Origin: Pseudomonas sp. S37
GTDB lineage: Bacteria > Pseudomonadota > Gammaproteobacteria > Pseudomonadales > Pseudomonadaceae
Length of the DNA: 43,263 bases
Assembly (NCBI RefSeq): GCF_016658545.1
Contig: NZ_JACVZC010000045.1
Coordinates: 1 to 43,263 of the forward strand
Direction of reading: 5' to 3'
Shown here: one piece after another, positions 35,095 to 42,173 of the stretch
Position numbering within the stretch: position 1 is the stretch's first letter
How the letters are laid out: each line of letters begins with the position of its first letter
Made by a program: the position numbers and the translations under genes
The notes under the pieces: generated by a model
The model's input: the letters and a program-made list of their open reading frames with translations, nothing else
What the model was told of the DNA's origin: nothing
Database searches by the model: none

Positions 35095-35167
35095 CTTCGC
35101 GGGCGCGCCCGCTCCCACGGGTTGATCGCCGCGTTCGTGAATTGCCACGGTCCCTGTGGGAACGCAC

Positions 35168-35782
35168 TCAGCTGGAAACGCTGCTGGCGCCCTGACGCAG
35201 TGCCGCCTCGACAAAGTCCAGGCGGTCCTGGCCAAAGAACATCTCATCGCCCACAAAACAGGTGGGCGCGCCGAACACCCCGCGCGCCACGGCCGCCTCG
35301 GTCGCCTGCCTGAGTGCTGCTTTTACTTCATCATCCACCGCCAGTGCGCGGAATAGCTGGGGGTCGAAGCCACCCTCGACAAGTGTCTGATCAAGCACGG
35401 CGCTATCGCTCAGGTTGCGGCGCTGCGCAAACAGGCCATTGAACAATACCGCCAGCAAGGCCTCGAAGCGCTCCGGCGCGCGCAGCTGGGTACCTACCAA
35501 TCCGCGCATCAGGGTCAAGGTATTGACCGGGAAGCCGGGCGGCAAACCGTACGGCACGCCATAGCGCGCCGCAAACCGCGCCAGGTCGGTAAACAGGTAG
35601 CGCCCCTTGGCCGGGATCATTGCCGGCGAGGCATTGCCGGTAGCCTGGAACACACCGCCCAGCAACATGGGGCAGTAACGCAGCGTGGCACCCTCGCGGG
35701 CACACAGCGCAGGCAGTTGGGTCCAGGCCAGGTAACTGGCCGGGCTGCCCAGGTCAAAATGGAAGTCGACAGTCTTGTGCAT
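35168..35782 (-). CDS. 2-hydroxychromene-2-carboxylate isomerase family protein (DsbA-like)
   Basis: A 204-residue protein with the thioredoxin/DsbA-like fold of HCCA isomerases (kappa-class GST-like). The glutathione-site pattern is present: DLGSPASYLAW near the N-terminus and GVFGAPTCFVGDEMFFGQDRLDF near the C-terminus. The serine in GSPASY takes the role of the catalytic residue. HCCA isomerase acts in naphthalene breakdown, but many homologues do other glutathione-linked work. I chose the ATG at 35782, with AAGGA upstream. The SDR-like gene lies 29 bp upstream on the same strand, so the two form an operon divergent from a TetR gene. Confidence 0.88.
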   Translation of the reverse strand: MHKTVDFHFDLGSPASYLAWTQLPALCAREGATLRYCPMLLGGVFQATGNASPAMIPAKGRYLFTDLARFAARYGVPYGLPPGFPVNTLTLMRGLVGTQLRAPERFEALLAVLFNGLFAQRRNLSDSAVLDQTLVEGGFDPQLFRALAVDDEVKAALRQATEAAVARGVFGAPTCFVGDEMFFGQDRLDFVEAALRQGASSVSS

Positions 35783-35811
35783 GCTCAGGGTCCTTGCGTG
35801 GTGATGAGGGT

Positions 35812-36543
35812 TTACCAACGTTCCATCCACGGGCGCAGGTCCAGCTCGAAAGTCCAGGCGTCGCGGGGTTGGGCGTGCAGATACCAGTAGCTGTCGGCAA
35901 TGTGCGCCGGGTCGAGGATGCCATCCTGGTCCTTGAGGGCATAGCGCTCGGGGAAACTGTCACGGATGAAGGCAGTGTCGATGGCGCCGTCCACCACCAC
36001 ATGGGCAACATGAATGTTGCGTGGCCCCAACTCGCGCGCCATGCTCTGGGCCAAAGCACGCAAGCCGTGCTTGGCCCCGGCGAAGGCGGCAAAACCGGCC
36101 GCGCCACGGGTGCCGGCAGTCGCCCCGGTGAACAAAAGCGTGCCGCGCTCACGCTGCACCATACGCCGGGCCACCGCCTGGGCAGTGAGAAAGCCGGCAA
36201 AGCAGGCCATTTCCCAGATCTTGAAGTATTTGCGTGGGGTTTCCTCAAGGATGCTGCATGGCACATTGGCGCCGATATTGAAGACAAACGCTTCGATCGG
36301 GCCGATATCGCGCTCGATGGTTTCCACCAATTCTGCCACTTCGTCTTCCTTGCGGGCATCAGAGCCAAAACCGTGGGCCTGGCCGCCAGCGGCGCGTATC
36401 TCTTCAAGCAACGGCTGCAGTTTGCCCGCCTGGCGCCGGGTGACACAGGCGGTGTAGCCCTCACGGGCAAAGCGCTTGGCTATCTCGCCGCCGGTGGCGT
36501 CCCCTGCACCGATCACCAGCACCACTTTTTGTTGTTCTGCCAT
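35812..36543 (-). CDS. SDR-fold protein lacking the usual catalytic residues
   Basis: About 243 residues with a short-chain dehydrogenase fold. The nucleotide loop reads VIGAGDATGGEIAKRF instead of GxxxGxG, and the structural NNAG motif reads NIGAN. At the active site the usual YxxxK is FAGAK: Phe replaces Tyr (about residue 154), and the catalytic Ser position reads Ala/Thr (FTGATAG). So oxidoreductase activity is doubtful unless other residues serve. The ATG at 36543 has GGAG six bases upstream; an in-frame ATG at 36555 has none. It is the first gene of the pair with the HCCA-isomerase-like protein. Confidence 0.82.
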   Translation of the reverse strand: MAEQQKVVLVIGAGDATGGEIAKRFAREGYTACVTRRQAGKLQPLLEEIRAAGGQAHGFGSDARKEDEVAELVETIERDIGPIEAFVFNIGANVPCSILEETPRKYFKIWEMACFAGFLTAQAVARRMVQRERGTLLFTGATAGTRGAAGFAAFAGAKHGLRALAQSMARELGPRNIHVAHVVVDGAIDTAFIRDSFPERYALKDQDGILDPAHIADSYWYLHAQPRDAWTFELDLRPWMERW

Positions 36544-36566
36544 GCCTGTCTCCATTGGTGAATGAT

Positions 36567-36579
36567 CGTTTAGTAAACG
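36567..36579. promoter_or_regulatory. Palindromic operator between SDR-like and TetR genes
   Basis: CGTTTAGTAAACG is a perfect palindrome (6-bp arms around one base) in the 89-bp divergent spacer. TetR-family repressors commonly bind such sites over both promoters. Confidence 0.65.
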
Positions 36580-36632
36580 AACGCTATGTTATGATCGCGG
36601 TCATCGTCAAGCCCGCCTGCAGAGGCATGTGA

Positions 36633-37196
36633 ATGCGCTACTCGAACGAACACAAGCAGCAAACCCGCGAACGGTTGCTGGCCAGCAGCGGCGCGCTGGC
36701 CAAGCGCGGGGGCTTTGCCAGCACCGGGGTGGCCGGGCTGATGAAGGCGATCGGCCTGACCGGCGGCGCCTTCTACAACCACTTCCCGTCCAAGGACGAC
36801 CTGTTCACCGAAGTGGTGCGCCAGGAACTCTGCAACAGCCCGCTGGCGCGCCTGGCCAGCCAGGGTGCCAGCCGCGAGCGCTTGGCCCGCTGCCTGCAGC
36901 AGTACCTGAGCCTGGCGCATCTGCACAATGCCGAGCATGGCTGCCCGCTACCGCCCCTTGGGGTGGAAATCGCCCGCGCCGAAGCACCGGTGCGTGAAGT
37001 GGCCGAACACTGGTTACTGCAACTGCATCAGGCCTGGAGCACCACCCTGGAGGATGAGCAACTGGCCTGGGTGCTGATCAGCCAGTGCGTAGGGGCATTG
37101 CTGGTGGGGCGCATGCTCGCTAGCGAAAGCGTGCAGGCGCAGGTGCTGGACGCTAGCCGCGCCTTTGTCGAACATGCGCTGCATGAAGCGGATTAG
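36633..37196 (+). CDS. TetR-family transcriptional repressor
   Basis: A 187-residue regulator. The helix-turn-helix lies at about residues 28-50 (GVAGLMKAIGLTGGAFYNHFPSKDDLF), matching the AcuR/YxaF-type subgroup with a proline-rich variable C-terminal ligand domain. AGAGG sits five bases before the ATG. It is divergent from the SDR-like/HCCA-isomerase pair and the palindrome at 36567-36579 lies between them. The expected role is autorepression and repression of that pair, released by a small organic ligand that cannot be told from the sequence. Confidence 0.9.
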   Translation: MRYSNEHKQQTRERLLASSGALAKRGGFASTGVAGLMKAIGLTGGAFYNHFPSKDDLFTEVVRQELCNSPLARLASQGASRERLARCLQQYLSLAHLHNAEHGCPLPPLGVEIARAEAPVREVAEHWLLQLHQAWSTTLEDEQLAWVLISQCVGALLVGRMLASESVQAQVLDASRAFVEHALHEAD

Positions 37197-37776
37197 CGCC
37201 TTGTTGGGCTTGTTGCTGGCTGTACCGGCATTTGCCGAACAAGCCTGCCCGCCCGGGCAATACCAGGTGTGCCTGATGGGCTGTTTTTGCGCCCCGATCG
37301 ACCCCGGCCAGGCCGGGCAGATCCTCAAGGATGTCGAGGTCATGGCCTCTTCCAGCCTGACCTACGCCTTGCGCCAGGCCCGTGACGAAGCGACGGCCAG
37401 CGGTGTGCAGCCGATCCCGTTGCATATCCGCGCGCAGCTCGAACCCTGGTATGACTTTGCCGTGCTGGATGCGGCTCGCTTTCGGGTGGGTGACGAACAG
37501 CAGATGAGCGCAGCCAATGCACTGCTGCAGAACCCTGACGTGAACGCTGTGACGCTGATCGACACGATCATCTTCCGGCGCAGCAGTGATGCCGAGGACA
37601 ACGTTGCGCTGTGGGCGCATGAGCTCAAGCATGTGCAGCAGTATCAGCAGTTGGGCGTAGAGGAATTTGCCCGGCGCTATACACGCAACTACGACGACCT
37701 AGAGGGGCCGGCCTACAAGATCGAGGCCGAAGTGGGCAAGGCGTTGCGTGAGCGGGGTTCTGGGCAGGCCCGATAG
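37183..37776 (+). CDS. Secreted HExxH protein, DUF4157-like
   Basis: A 197-residue protein with a signal peptide (MKRISALLGLLLAVPAFA). The mature N-terminus has four cysteines close together (EQACPPGQYQVCLMGCFCAP). The C-terminal part contains WAHELKHVQQYQQLGVEEFARRY, with the HExxH zinc-protease signature H-E-L-K-H, followed by Asp/Glu-rich positions (DDLEGPAYKIEAE) that could provide the third ligand. This resembles DUF4157-type putative metallopeptidases. The ATG at 37183 overlaps the TetR stop by 14 bases, so it may be co-transcribed. Protease activity is unproven. Confidence 0.75.
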   Translation: MKRISALLGLLLAVPAFAEQACPPGQYQVCLMGCFCAPIDPGQAGQILKDVEVMASSSLTYALRQARDEATASGVQPIPLHIRAQLEPWYDFAVLDAARFRVGDEQQMSAANALLQNPDVNAVTLIDTIIFRRSSDAEDNVALWAHELKHVQQYQQLGVEEFARRYTRNYDDLEGPAYKIEAEVGKALRERGSGQAR

Positions 37777-37793
37777 GCTAGCCAGTGCACGAT

Positions 37794-37918
37794 CCCGTGT
37801 AGGAGCGGCCTTGTGTCGCGATAGGGCTGCATAGCAGCCCCACGATCTCAGCGTTAGCGCAAACACTGCTGGGGCCGCTGTGCGGCCCTATCGCGACACA
37901 AGGCCGCTCCTACACGGG
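37794..37918. repeat. Perfect 34-bp inverted repeat (second REP family)
   Basis: Arms at 37794-37827 and 37885-37918 are exact complements (core TAGGAGCGGCCTTGTGTCGC and onward). The inner part also pairs (GGGCTGC with GCAGCCC; GGGGCCGC with GCGGCCC). It sits between two convergent genes and can serve as a bidirectional terminator. The same core recurs at 43155-43263. Confidence 0.93.
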
Positions 37919-37944
37919 CACCGCTCCAGTGGCCACTGGTGTGA

Positions 37945-38937
37945 TCAGGATGCCGCCGAAGCCTCTTCTGTCGCCTGTTCACGGCTGGCATAACGCTGCG
38001 CCAGCACCGCACAGACCATCAGCTGGATCTGGTGGAACAGCATCAACGGCAGGATCATCGCGCCAATGCCACTGCCCACGAACAACACCTGGGCCATGGG
38101 TACGCCAGTCGCCAAGCTTTTCTTGGAGCCGGCAAACAGGATGGTGATGCGGTCCTCAAGGTCGAAGCCCAGCGCCCTGCCCAGCAGACGCGTGCCAAAC
38201 AGCACCACCGCCAGCAGAATACCGCACACCACGAAAAGCCCGGCCAGGTGCTGCGCCGAGACCGTGTGCCACAGCCCGGTCACCACCGCCTCGCTGAAGG
38301 CGGTATACACCACCAGCAGGATCGAACCCTGGTCCACCACTTTCAGCCAGCGGGCATTGCGCTTGACCCAGGCACCGATCCAGCGCCGCGCAATCTGCCC
38401 GGCCACGAACGGCACCAGCAGTTGCAGGGTGATCTTCAGCACCGCATCCAGACCAGAGCCGGTGTCGCCACTGGCACCCAGCAACATCATCACCAGCAGC
38501 GGGGTGAGGAAGATGCCCAGCAGGCTGGAGGCCGCCGCACTGCAGATCGCAGCCGGCACGTTACCGCGGGCCAGCGAAGTAAAGGCAATGGCCGACTGCA
38601 CGGTAGCCGGCAAGGCGCACAGGTAGAGCACGCCCAGGTACAGTTCATTGCCCACCAACGGCACGAACAGCGGCTTGAACGCCAGGCCCAGCAGCGGGAA
38701 CAGCACGAAGGTGCAGGAGAACACCAGCAGGTGCAGGCGCCAGTGCCCGGCACCGGCGATAATCGCTTCGCGCGACAGCTTGGCGCCGTGCAGGAAGAAC
38801 AGCAGGCCAATGGCCAGGTTGGTCAGCCAGCCGAAATACACCGCGCCGTCGCCCGAACAAGGCAGCACGGTGGCGATAAAGACCACCCCGAGCAAGGCCA
38901 GCGTGAAATTGTCGAATAACATGCGCAAATACTTCAT
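37945..38937 (-). CDS. Bile-acid:sodium symporter-like transporter (SBF-like, YfeH type)
   Basis: A 330-residue inner-membrane protein with about ten helices, starting FDNFTLALLGVVFIATVLPC. Conserved crossover motifs of the SBF-like group are seen (LPATVQSAIAFTSLARGNVPAAICSAAASSLLGI, and AGSKKSLATGVPMAQVLF). The substrate of bacterial YfeH-type members is unknown; they are not known to carry bile acids in Pseudomonas. I chose the ATG at 38937 over 38964 because a GGAAA site lies upstream of the former. It is divergent from ampC. Confidence 0.87.
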   Translation of the reverse strand: MKYLRMLFDNFTLALLGVVFIATVLPCSGDGAVYFGWLTNLAIGLLFFLHGAKLSREAIIAGAGHWRLHLLVFSCTFVLFPLLGLAFKPLFVPLVGNELYLGVLYLCALPATVQSAIAFTSLARGNVPAAICSAAASSLLGIFLTPLLVMMLLGASGDTGSGLDAVLKITLQLLVPFVAGQIARRWIGAWVKRNARWLKVVDQGSILLVVYTAFSEAVVTGLWHTVSAQHLAGLFVVCGILLAVVLFGTRLLGRALGFDLEDRITILFAGSKKSLATGVPMAQVLFVGSGIGAMILPLMLFHQIQLMVCAVLAQRYASREQATEEASAAS

Positions 38938-39056
38938 CACAGTTTCCGTCTTGTCATTGTGCAAGGGCAGACGATAAGGTTTTCGGCTTTTCGCCGCTAA
39001 CGCCGGAACTCCCGACGGTATCGCTCAACGGACACGCGCCACATAAGGACCTGCCC

Positions 39057-40199
39057 ATGCCCCGCTCCCGCCTGGCTGCTCTTGCAGCTGCCATCACTCT
39101 CACCCTGGGCCATGCCAGCGTCCAGGCCGACGACCAATTGCAGGCCAAGGTCGACCGGATCATCCGCCCGCTGATGCAGGAACAAGGCATCACCGGCATG
39201 GCCGTGGCCATCTATGCCCGCGACCACGCGCACTACTTCAGTTATGGCGTGGCCAGCAAGGCGGACAACGTGCCGGTAAGCCGTGACACGCTGTTCGAAA
39301 TCGGTTCGCTGAGCAAGACCTACACCGCCACCCTCGCCGCGCTGGCCAGCGCCGAAGGCAAGCTGGACCTTGAAGCCCCGGCCAAGCGCTATCATCCGGC
39401 ACTGGCCGGGGCGCCCATCGGCGATGCAACCGTACTGGAACTGGGCGCCTACAGCGCCGACTGCCTGCCGCTGCAGTTCCCGGATGCGGTGCAGACACCG
39501 CAACAAGTGGTTGATTTCTTTCGCCACTGGCAACCTCGCGCCAAACCCGGCACCCAGCGTTGCTACTCGAACCCCAGCCTGGGCCTGTTCGGTGACCTGG
39601 CCGCCCGCGCCCAGCATCAACCGTTTGCCACGCTGATGACCGAGGGGCTGCTGGCGCAAATGGGCCTGGAAAACACCTACCTGCAGGTTCCGGCCAGTGC
39701 CCAAGGGCTTTATGCCCAGGGCTACGACGCCGCCGACAAGCCAGTGCGCGTAGGCCCCGGCCCGTACGCCGACGAGGCCTACGGCATCAAGACCAGCGCC
39801 AGCGACCTGCTGCGCTACGTGCGCCTGTACATGCAGCCGCAGGGTCTGCCCGCGGCGCTGGTGAAAGCCACGGCCATTACCCGGCAAGGCTACTTCCAGG
39901 TCGGCGCCATGACCCAAGGCTTGGGCTGGGAGCGCTACCCCTACCCGGTCACGCTGGGCACGCTGGTCGATGGCAACAGCCCACGGTTGATCCGTGAGCC
40001 GCAGGCAACCACACGCCTGCAACCTGCCCTGCCAGCACTGGCGGCAGCCTGGTACAACAAGACCGGCTCCACCAACGGCTTCGGCGCCTATGCCGCTTTT
40101 GTGCCCAAGGAACAGCTGGCCGTGGTATTGCTGGCCAATCGAAACTACCCCAACGAAGCACGCGTACGTGCGGCCTTCGACATCCTCTCCGGCTTGTAG
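39057..40199 (+). CDS. ampC: Class C beta-lactamase
   Basis: A 380-residue periplasmic serine beta-lactamase. A signal peptide ends near VQADD. The three class C motifs are present: S84-L-S-K87 (nucleophile and its base), Y170-S-N172, and K335-T-G337 (YNKTGSTNGFG). It hydrolyses cephalosporins and other beta-lactams. The usual divergent ampR gene is absent here; the neighbour is an SBF-like transporter gene. Induction would therefore need an AmpR encoded elsewhere, or expression is constitutive and low. No truncation. Confidence 0.96.
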   Translation: MPRSRLAALAAAITLTLGHASVQADDQLQAKVDRIIRPLMQEQGITGMAVAIYARDHAHYFSYGVASKADNVPVSRDTLFEIGSLSKTYTATLAALASAEGKLDLEAPAKRYHPALAGAPIGDATVLELGAYSADCLPLQFPDAVQTPQQVVDFFRHWQPRAKPGTQRCYSNPSLGLFGDLAARAQHQPFATLMTEGLLAQMGLENTYLQVPASAQGLYAQGYDAADKPVRVGPGPYADEAYGIKTSASDLLRYVRLYMQPQGLPAALVKATAITRQGYFQVGAMTQGLGWERYPYPVTLGTLVDGNSPRLIREPQATTRLQPALPALAAAWYNKTGSTNGFGAYAAFVPKEQLAVVLLANRNYPNEARVRAAFDILSGL

Positions 40200-40230
40200 T
40201 GCGCAGGCTGATTGTCGAACAAAACAACAC

Positions 40231-40260
40231 TTTGTAGTGCCAAAAAATATTCACTACAAA
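40231..40260. promoter_or_regulatory. Inverted repeat directly upstream of the -35 box
   Basis: TTTGTAGTG (40231-40239) and CACTACAAA (40252-40260) are perfect 9-bp arms with a 12-nt AT-rich loop, ending four bases before the TTGACG -35 box. It is placed as an operator for an unknown regulator. It could also end the ampC transcript, but has no T-run. Confidence 0.55.
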
Positions 40261-40264
40261 ATGG

Positions 40265-40294
40265 TTGACGCCGTTCATCGCCCTTGTGCATGAT
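40265..40294 (+). promoter_or_regulatory. Sigma-70-type promoter
   Basis: TTGACG (40265-40270) and CATGAT (40289-40294) are 18 bp apart; each differs from consensus at one base. Transcription would start near 40301, about 200 nt before the next gene. Confidence 0.65.
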
Positions 40295-40300
40295 GAGGCC

Positions 40301-40498
40301 GTCTCCCTGATCGGGAGCGGTGGCAAGGGTGTTCCAGGCGGCCTGCGCGGTAACGCAGGCCGTCCGTGGAGAGGGAACTGTCCAAAAGGCAGCGTGAGAA
40401 AGCCCCTGTTGCGATGCTGCTGTAGCAGCCTTGGTAGTGCGCTACACCGTGGTAGCGCCAACTGTGAAAATCACCTACGAATGGGTAATGGGGGCTTT
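40301..40498 (+). ncRNA. Structured 5' leader or small RNA of unknown class
   Basis: Between the promoter and the next start codon lie three strong hairpins: CGGCCTGCG / CGCAGGCCG (40339-40347, 40354-40362), GCTGC-TGTA-GCAGC (40416-40429) and GCGCTAC / GTAGCGC (40439-40445, 40452-40458). No reading frame with a ribosome-binding site fits this stretch. I do not recognise a known riboswitch. It may be a cis-regulatory leader or a separate RNA. Confidence 0.5.
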
Positions 40499-40501
40499 AT
40501 G

Positions 40502-40831
40502 ATGAACTTGAACAACAATCCGACTCTCGACCAATTGGCCCAGCTGTTCGCCGTACGCAAGGACAGCCTTGACGACCATTTGCTGTGGGTTAGCCAAACC
40601 GGTGAAGTGCGCCTCGACCGCCTGCCACCGAATACCATCGAAGATGAATTTGAAGAGCACCTGCCCAGCATGCGTGCCCGCTTCAAGGTCTACCGCCGTG
40701 GCCAGGGCTACGTCGGCAAGAAGGCCGCCGCCGACACCGAGTTCGTTGGCCGCGTGCTGCAGACCCTGCAACAAGAATGGCCCGCTGCCCGTGAGCAGCA
40801 GGCAGTCAAGGTGATCGAGCCGCTGAACTGA
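40502..40831 (+). CDS. Small cytosolic protein of unknown function
   Basis: A 109-residue protein, helical at the start (NNPTLDQLAQLFAVRKDSLDDHLLWV), with a polar middle and a C-terminal helix (TEFVGRVLQTLQQEW). No signal peptide or membrane helix; one or two ATG codons in a row (40499 and 40502) share a GGGGG purine run upstream. I do not recognise the family. It has its own promoter and long structured leader, and a classic terminator follows, so it is a single-gene unit. Stress or regulatory roles are possible but not shown. Confidence 0.75.
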   Translation: MNLNNNPTLDQLAQLFAVRKDSLDDHLLWVSQTGEVRLDRLPPNTIEDEFEEHLPSMRARFKVYRRGQGYVGKKAAADTEFVGRVLQTLQQEWPAAREQQAVKVIEPLN

Positions 40832-40850
40832 GGGTTCGCACCCTTACCAG

Positions 40851-40878
40851 AGCCCGGCCTGCATAGGCCGGGCTTTTT
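40851..40878 (+). terminator. Rho-independent terminator
   Basis: AGCCCGGCCT, loop GCAT, AGGCCGGGCT, followed by a T-run (TTTTT): a 10-bp perfect stem 20 bases after the stop of the preceding gene. Its end touches the stop of the convergent gene at 40878. Confidence 0.93.
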
Positions 40879-41189
40879 CATGCCTGACGCCGCCGCTGGC
40901 GGCTTTCCGGCAAGGGCAAGGCCCCCGTTGCCATGGCCCGGGCGCGGTCGACGCCCCACACCAGCGCGCGGGTCATGGTCTCGCCTGGCCGTGCGGGGTA
41001 ATACTCTTCCAGCAATGCCCGCCCATCCCCACCGTACAGCCCCAGGAACAACTGCGTTGCACCCAGGCGCGACAGGCGCACCTGCACATCCAGTGTGGTG
41101 CCATCGCTGAGGGCTTCGTCGTGGCTGCGGCTGTGCAAATGGGCGTCAGCCCACTGCCAATAGGTCTCTTCCCTGACTCGCATGAGCAT
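40878..41189 (-). CDS. Small protein of unknown function, 103 residues
   Basis: No recognised domain. It starts MLMRVREETYWQWADAHL, has a mixed strand/helix middle (LFLGLYGGDGRALLEEYYPARPGE), and ends in a basic tail (ESRQRRRQA). GGAGG lies five to six bases before the ATG at 41189, which supports the start. It converges on the terminator at 40851-40878. Function unknown. Confidence 0.6.
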   Translation of the reverse strand: MLMRVREETYWQWADAHLHSRSHDEALSDGTTLDVQVRLSRLGATQLFLGLYGGDGRALLEEYYPARPGETMTRALVWGVDRARAMATGALPLPESRQRRRQA

Positions 41190-41294
41190 TCAATCCTCCG
41201 TTGCAGGAATGCCGCGCCAGAAAACCACAGCCTCGACCATTCGGCGAGTGCTACCCGGCATTACCATGAGGCGGATCAACGAATGGCAATAAAA

Positions 41295-41314
41295 ACCCCG
41301 CCATTGGGCGGGGT
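41295..41314 (-). terminator. Terminator for the small gene at 41330
   Basis: On the minus strand: ACCCCGCC, loop CAAT, GGCGGGGT followed by TTTTATTGCC. An 8-bp stem with a T-run, 15 bases past the stop of the 62-residue gene. Confidence 0.85.
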
Positions 41315-41329
41315 GATGTTGGGGCGGGG

Positions 41330-41518
41330 TCACTTCTTCAGCGGTACCCGCGGCATGAAGCGGCCCTTTTTGCTGCGCTGCAGGTGTGCAGGCTGGAGCT
41401 GTTCGGAATCATCCAGCGTCATGTGGGCGAACCCCAGGCGAAATGCCGCCTGGCCGCAACGCACCTGGCTGTTGATCGGGAACGCATCGTTCAGGTCTTC
41501 GAAAAAGGATTCGCTCAT
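41330..41518 (-). CDS. Small basic protein of unknown function, 62 residues
   Basis: A short protein that starts MSESFFEDLNDAFPINSQV and ends in a basic tail (RSKKGRFMPRVPLKK); one cysteine. GGAGG precedes the ATG at a longish spacing. A good terminator follows its stop, which supports it as a real transcription unit. I do not recognise the family. Confidence 0.6.
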   Translation of the reverse strand: MSESFFEDLNDAFPINSQVRCGQAAFRLGFAHMTLDDSEQLQPAHLQRSKKGRFMPRVPLKK

Positions 41519-41656
41519 GCCCTGTGTCCCTCCAGTGGCGGTCGCGCCGGCAACCAGAAGAGTTGCCCAACAAACGCGGCCCGTGAGACTGAGACTAGCC
41601 GGTCATTTGCGGACCACCCGGACAAGAAGCAGATAGCCGACCAGTGGCTAAATGCT

Positions 41657-41977
41657 CTACTTCAGGCGCACTGCCGTGCCAGTGGCAAATACTACGACCA
41701 TGCCGCCTTGAACCGACGGCATGCTGATATCGAAATCCACGCCCACTACCGCATCGGCTTGCAACTGCCGTGCCCGCGCCTTGAGTTCTTCGGTGGCTTG
41801 CTCGCGGGCCTCGCGCAGCGCGCTTTCCAGGGTTTGCGAACGGCCCCCGAAGACATCGCGAACACGTGTGAAGAAATCGCGCACGAAGTTGATGCCCTGC
41901 ACCGATTCGGAGCTGACCACGCCCAGGTATTCGGCAATCGGGCGGCCTTCGAGCTGGCTGGTGGTGGAAATGATCAT
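41657..41977 (-). CDS. YbjQ/UPF0145-family protein
   Basis: A 106-residue protein of the YbjQ family (heavy-metal-binding-domain-like fold, function unknown). Typical pattern: TTSQLEGRPIAEYLGVVSSESVQGINFVRDFF, then GGRSQTLESALREAREQATEELKARARQLQADAVVGVDFD, and GMVVVFATGTAV. Members assemble as pentamers in known structures. I chose the ATG at 41977, with GGAG nine bases upstream; the open frame continues upstream into a REP. It stands alone. The family's length (about 107) is matched. Confidence 0.9.
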   Translation of the reverse strand: MIISTTSQLEGRPIAEYLGVVSSESVQGINFVRDFFTRVRDVFGGRSQTLESALREAREQATEELKARARQLQADAVVGVDFDISMPSVQGGMVVVFATGTAVRLK

Positions 41978-42056
41978 GGGGGTGCTCCGTTGGCCTGGTG
42001 ACAAAAAGAGGCCGAGTCTAGCAGAGCGCCTGATTCCGACGGACATGCCTCGCCAT

Positions 42057-42141
42057 TGTGGGAGCGGGTTTACCCGCGAAGAATCCAATGCGTTGGATGG
42101 CACCGGCTTTGCCGGTGTTCGCGGCTAAAGCCGCTCCCACA
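42057..42141. repeat. Composite REP pair, sister of the element at 2938
   Basis: The left arm (TGTGGGAGCGGGTTTACCCG and onward, 42057-42080) is of the main REP type and the right arm (TTCGCGGCTAAAGCCGCTCC and onward, 42118-42141) of the GCTAAAGC variant. The 37-nt spacer shows 4 mismatches to that at 2960-2996, so the whole unit is mobile or recombined as one. Confidence 0.88.
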
Positions 42142-42173
42142 GAGATCCCGTCATCGCCCGCGTAATAGTCAAA

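Noticed and set aside
40301..40498. Cobalamin, TPP, glycine or guanidine riboswitch.
   Set aside because: None of their conserved core words could be found; only stems are evident.
40265..40501. Longer form of the 109-residue protein starting at about 40265.
   Set aside because: The upstream part overlaps the promoter and hairpins and lacks a ribosome-binding site; its composition differs from the rest.
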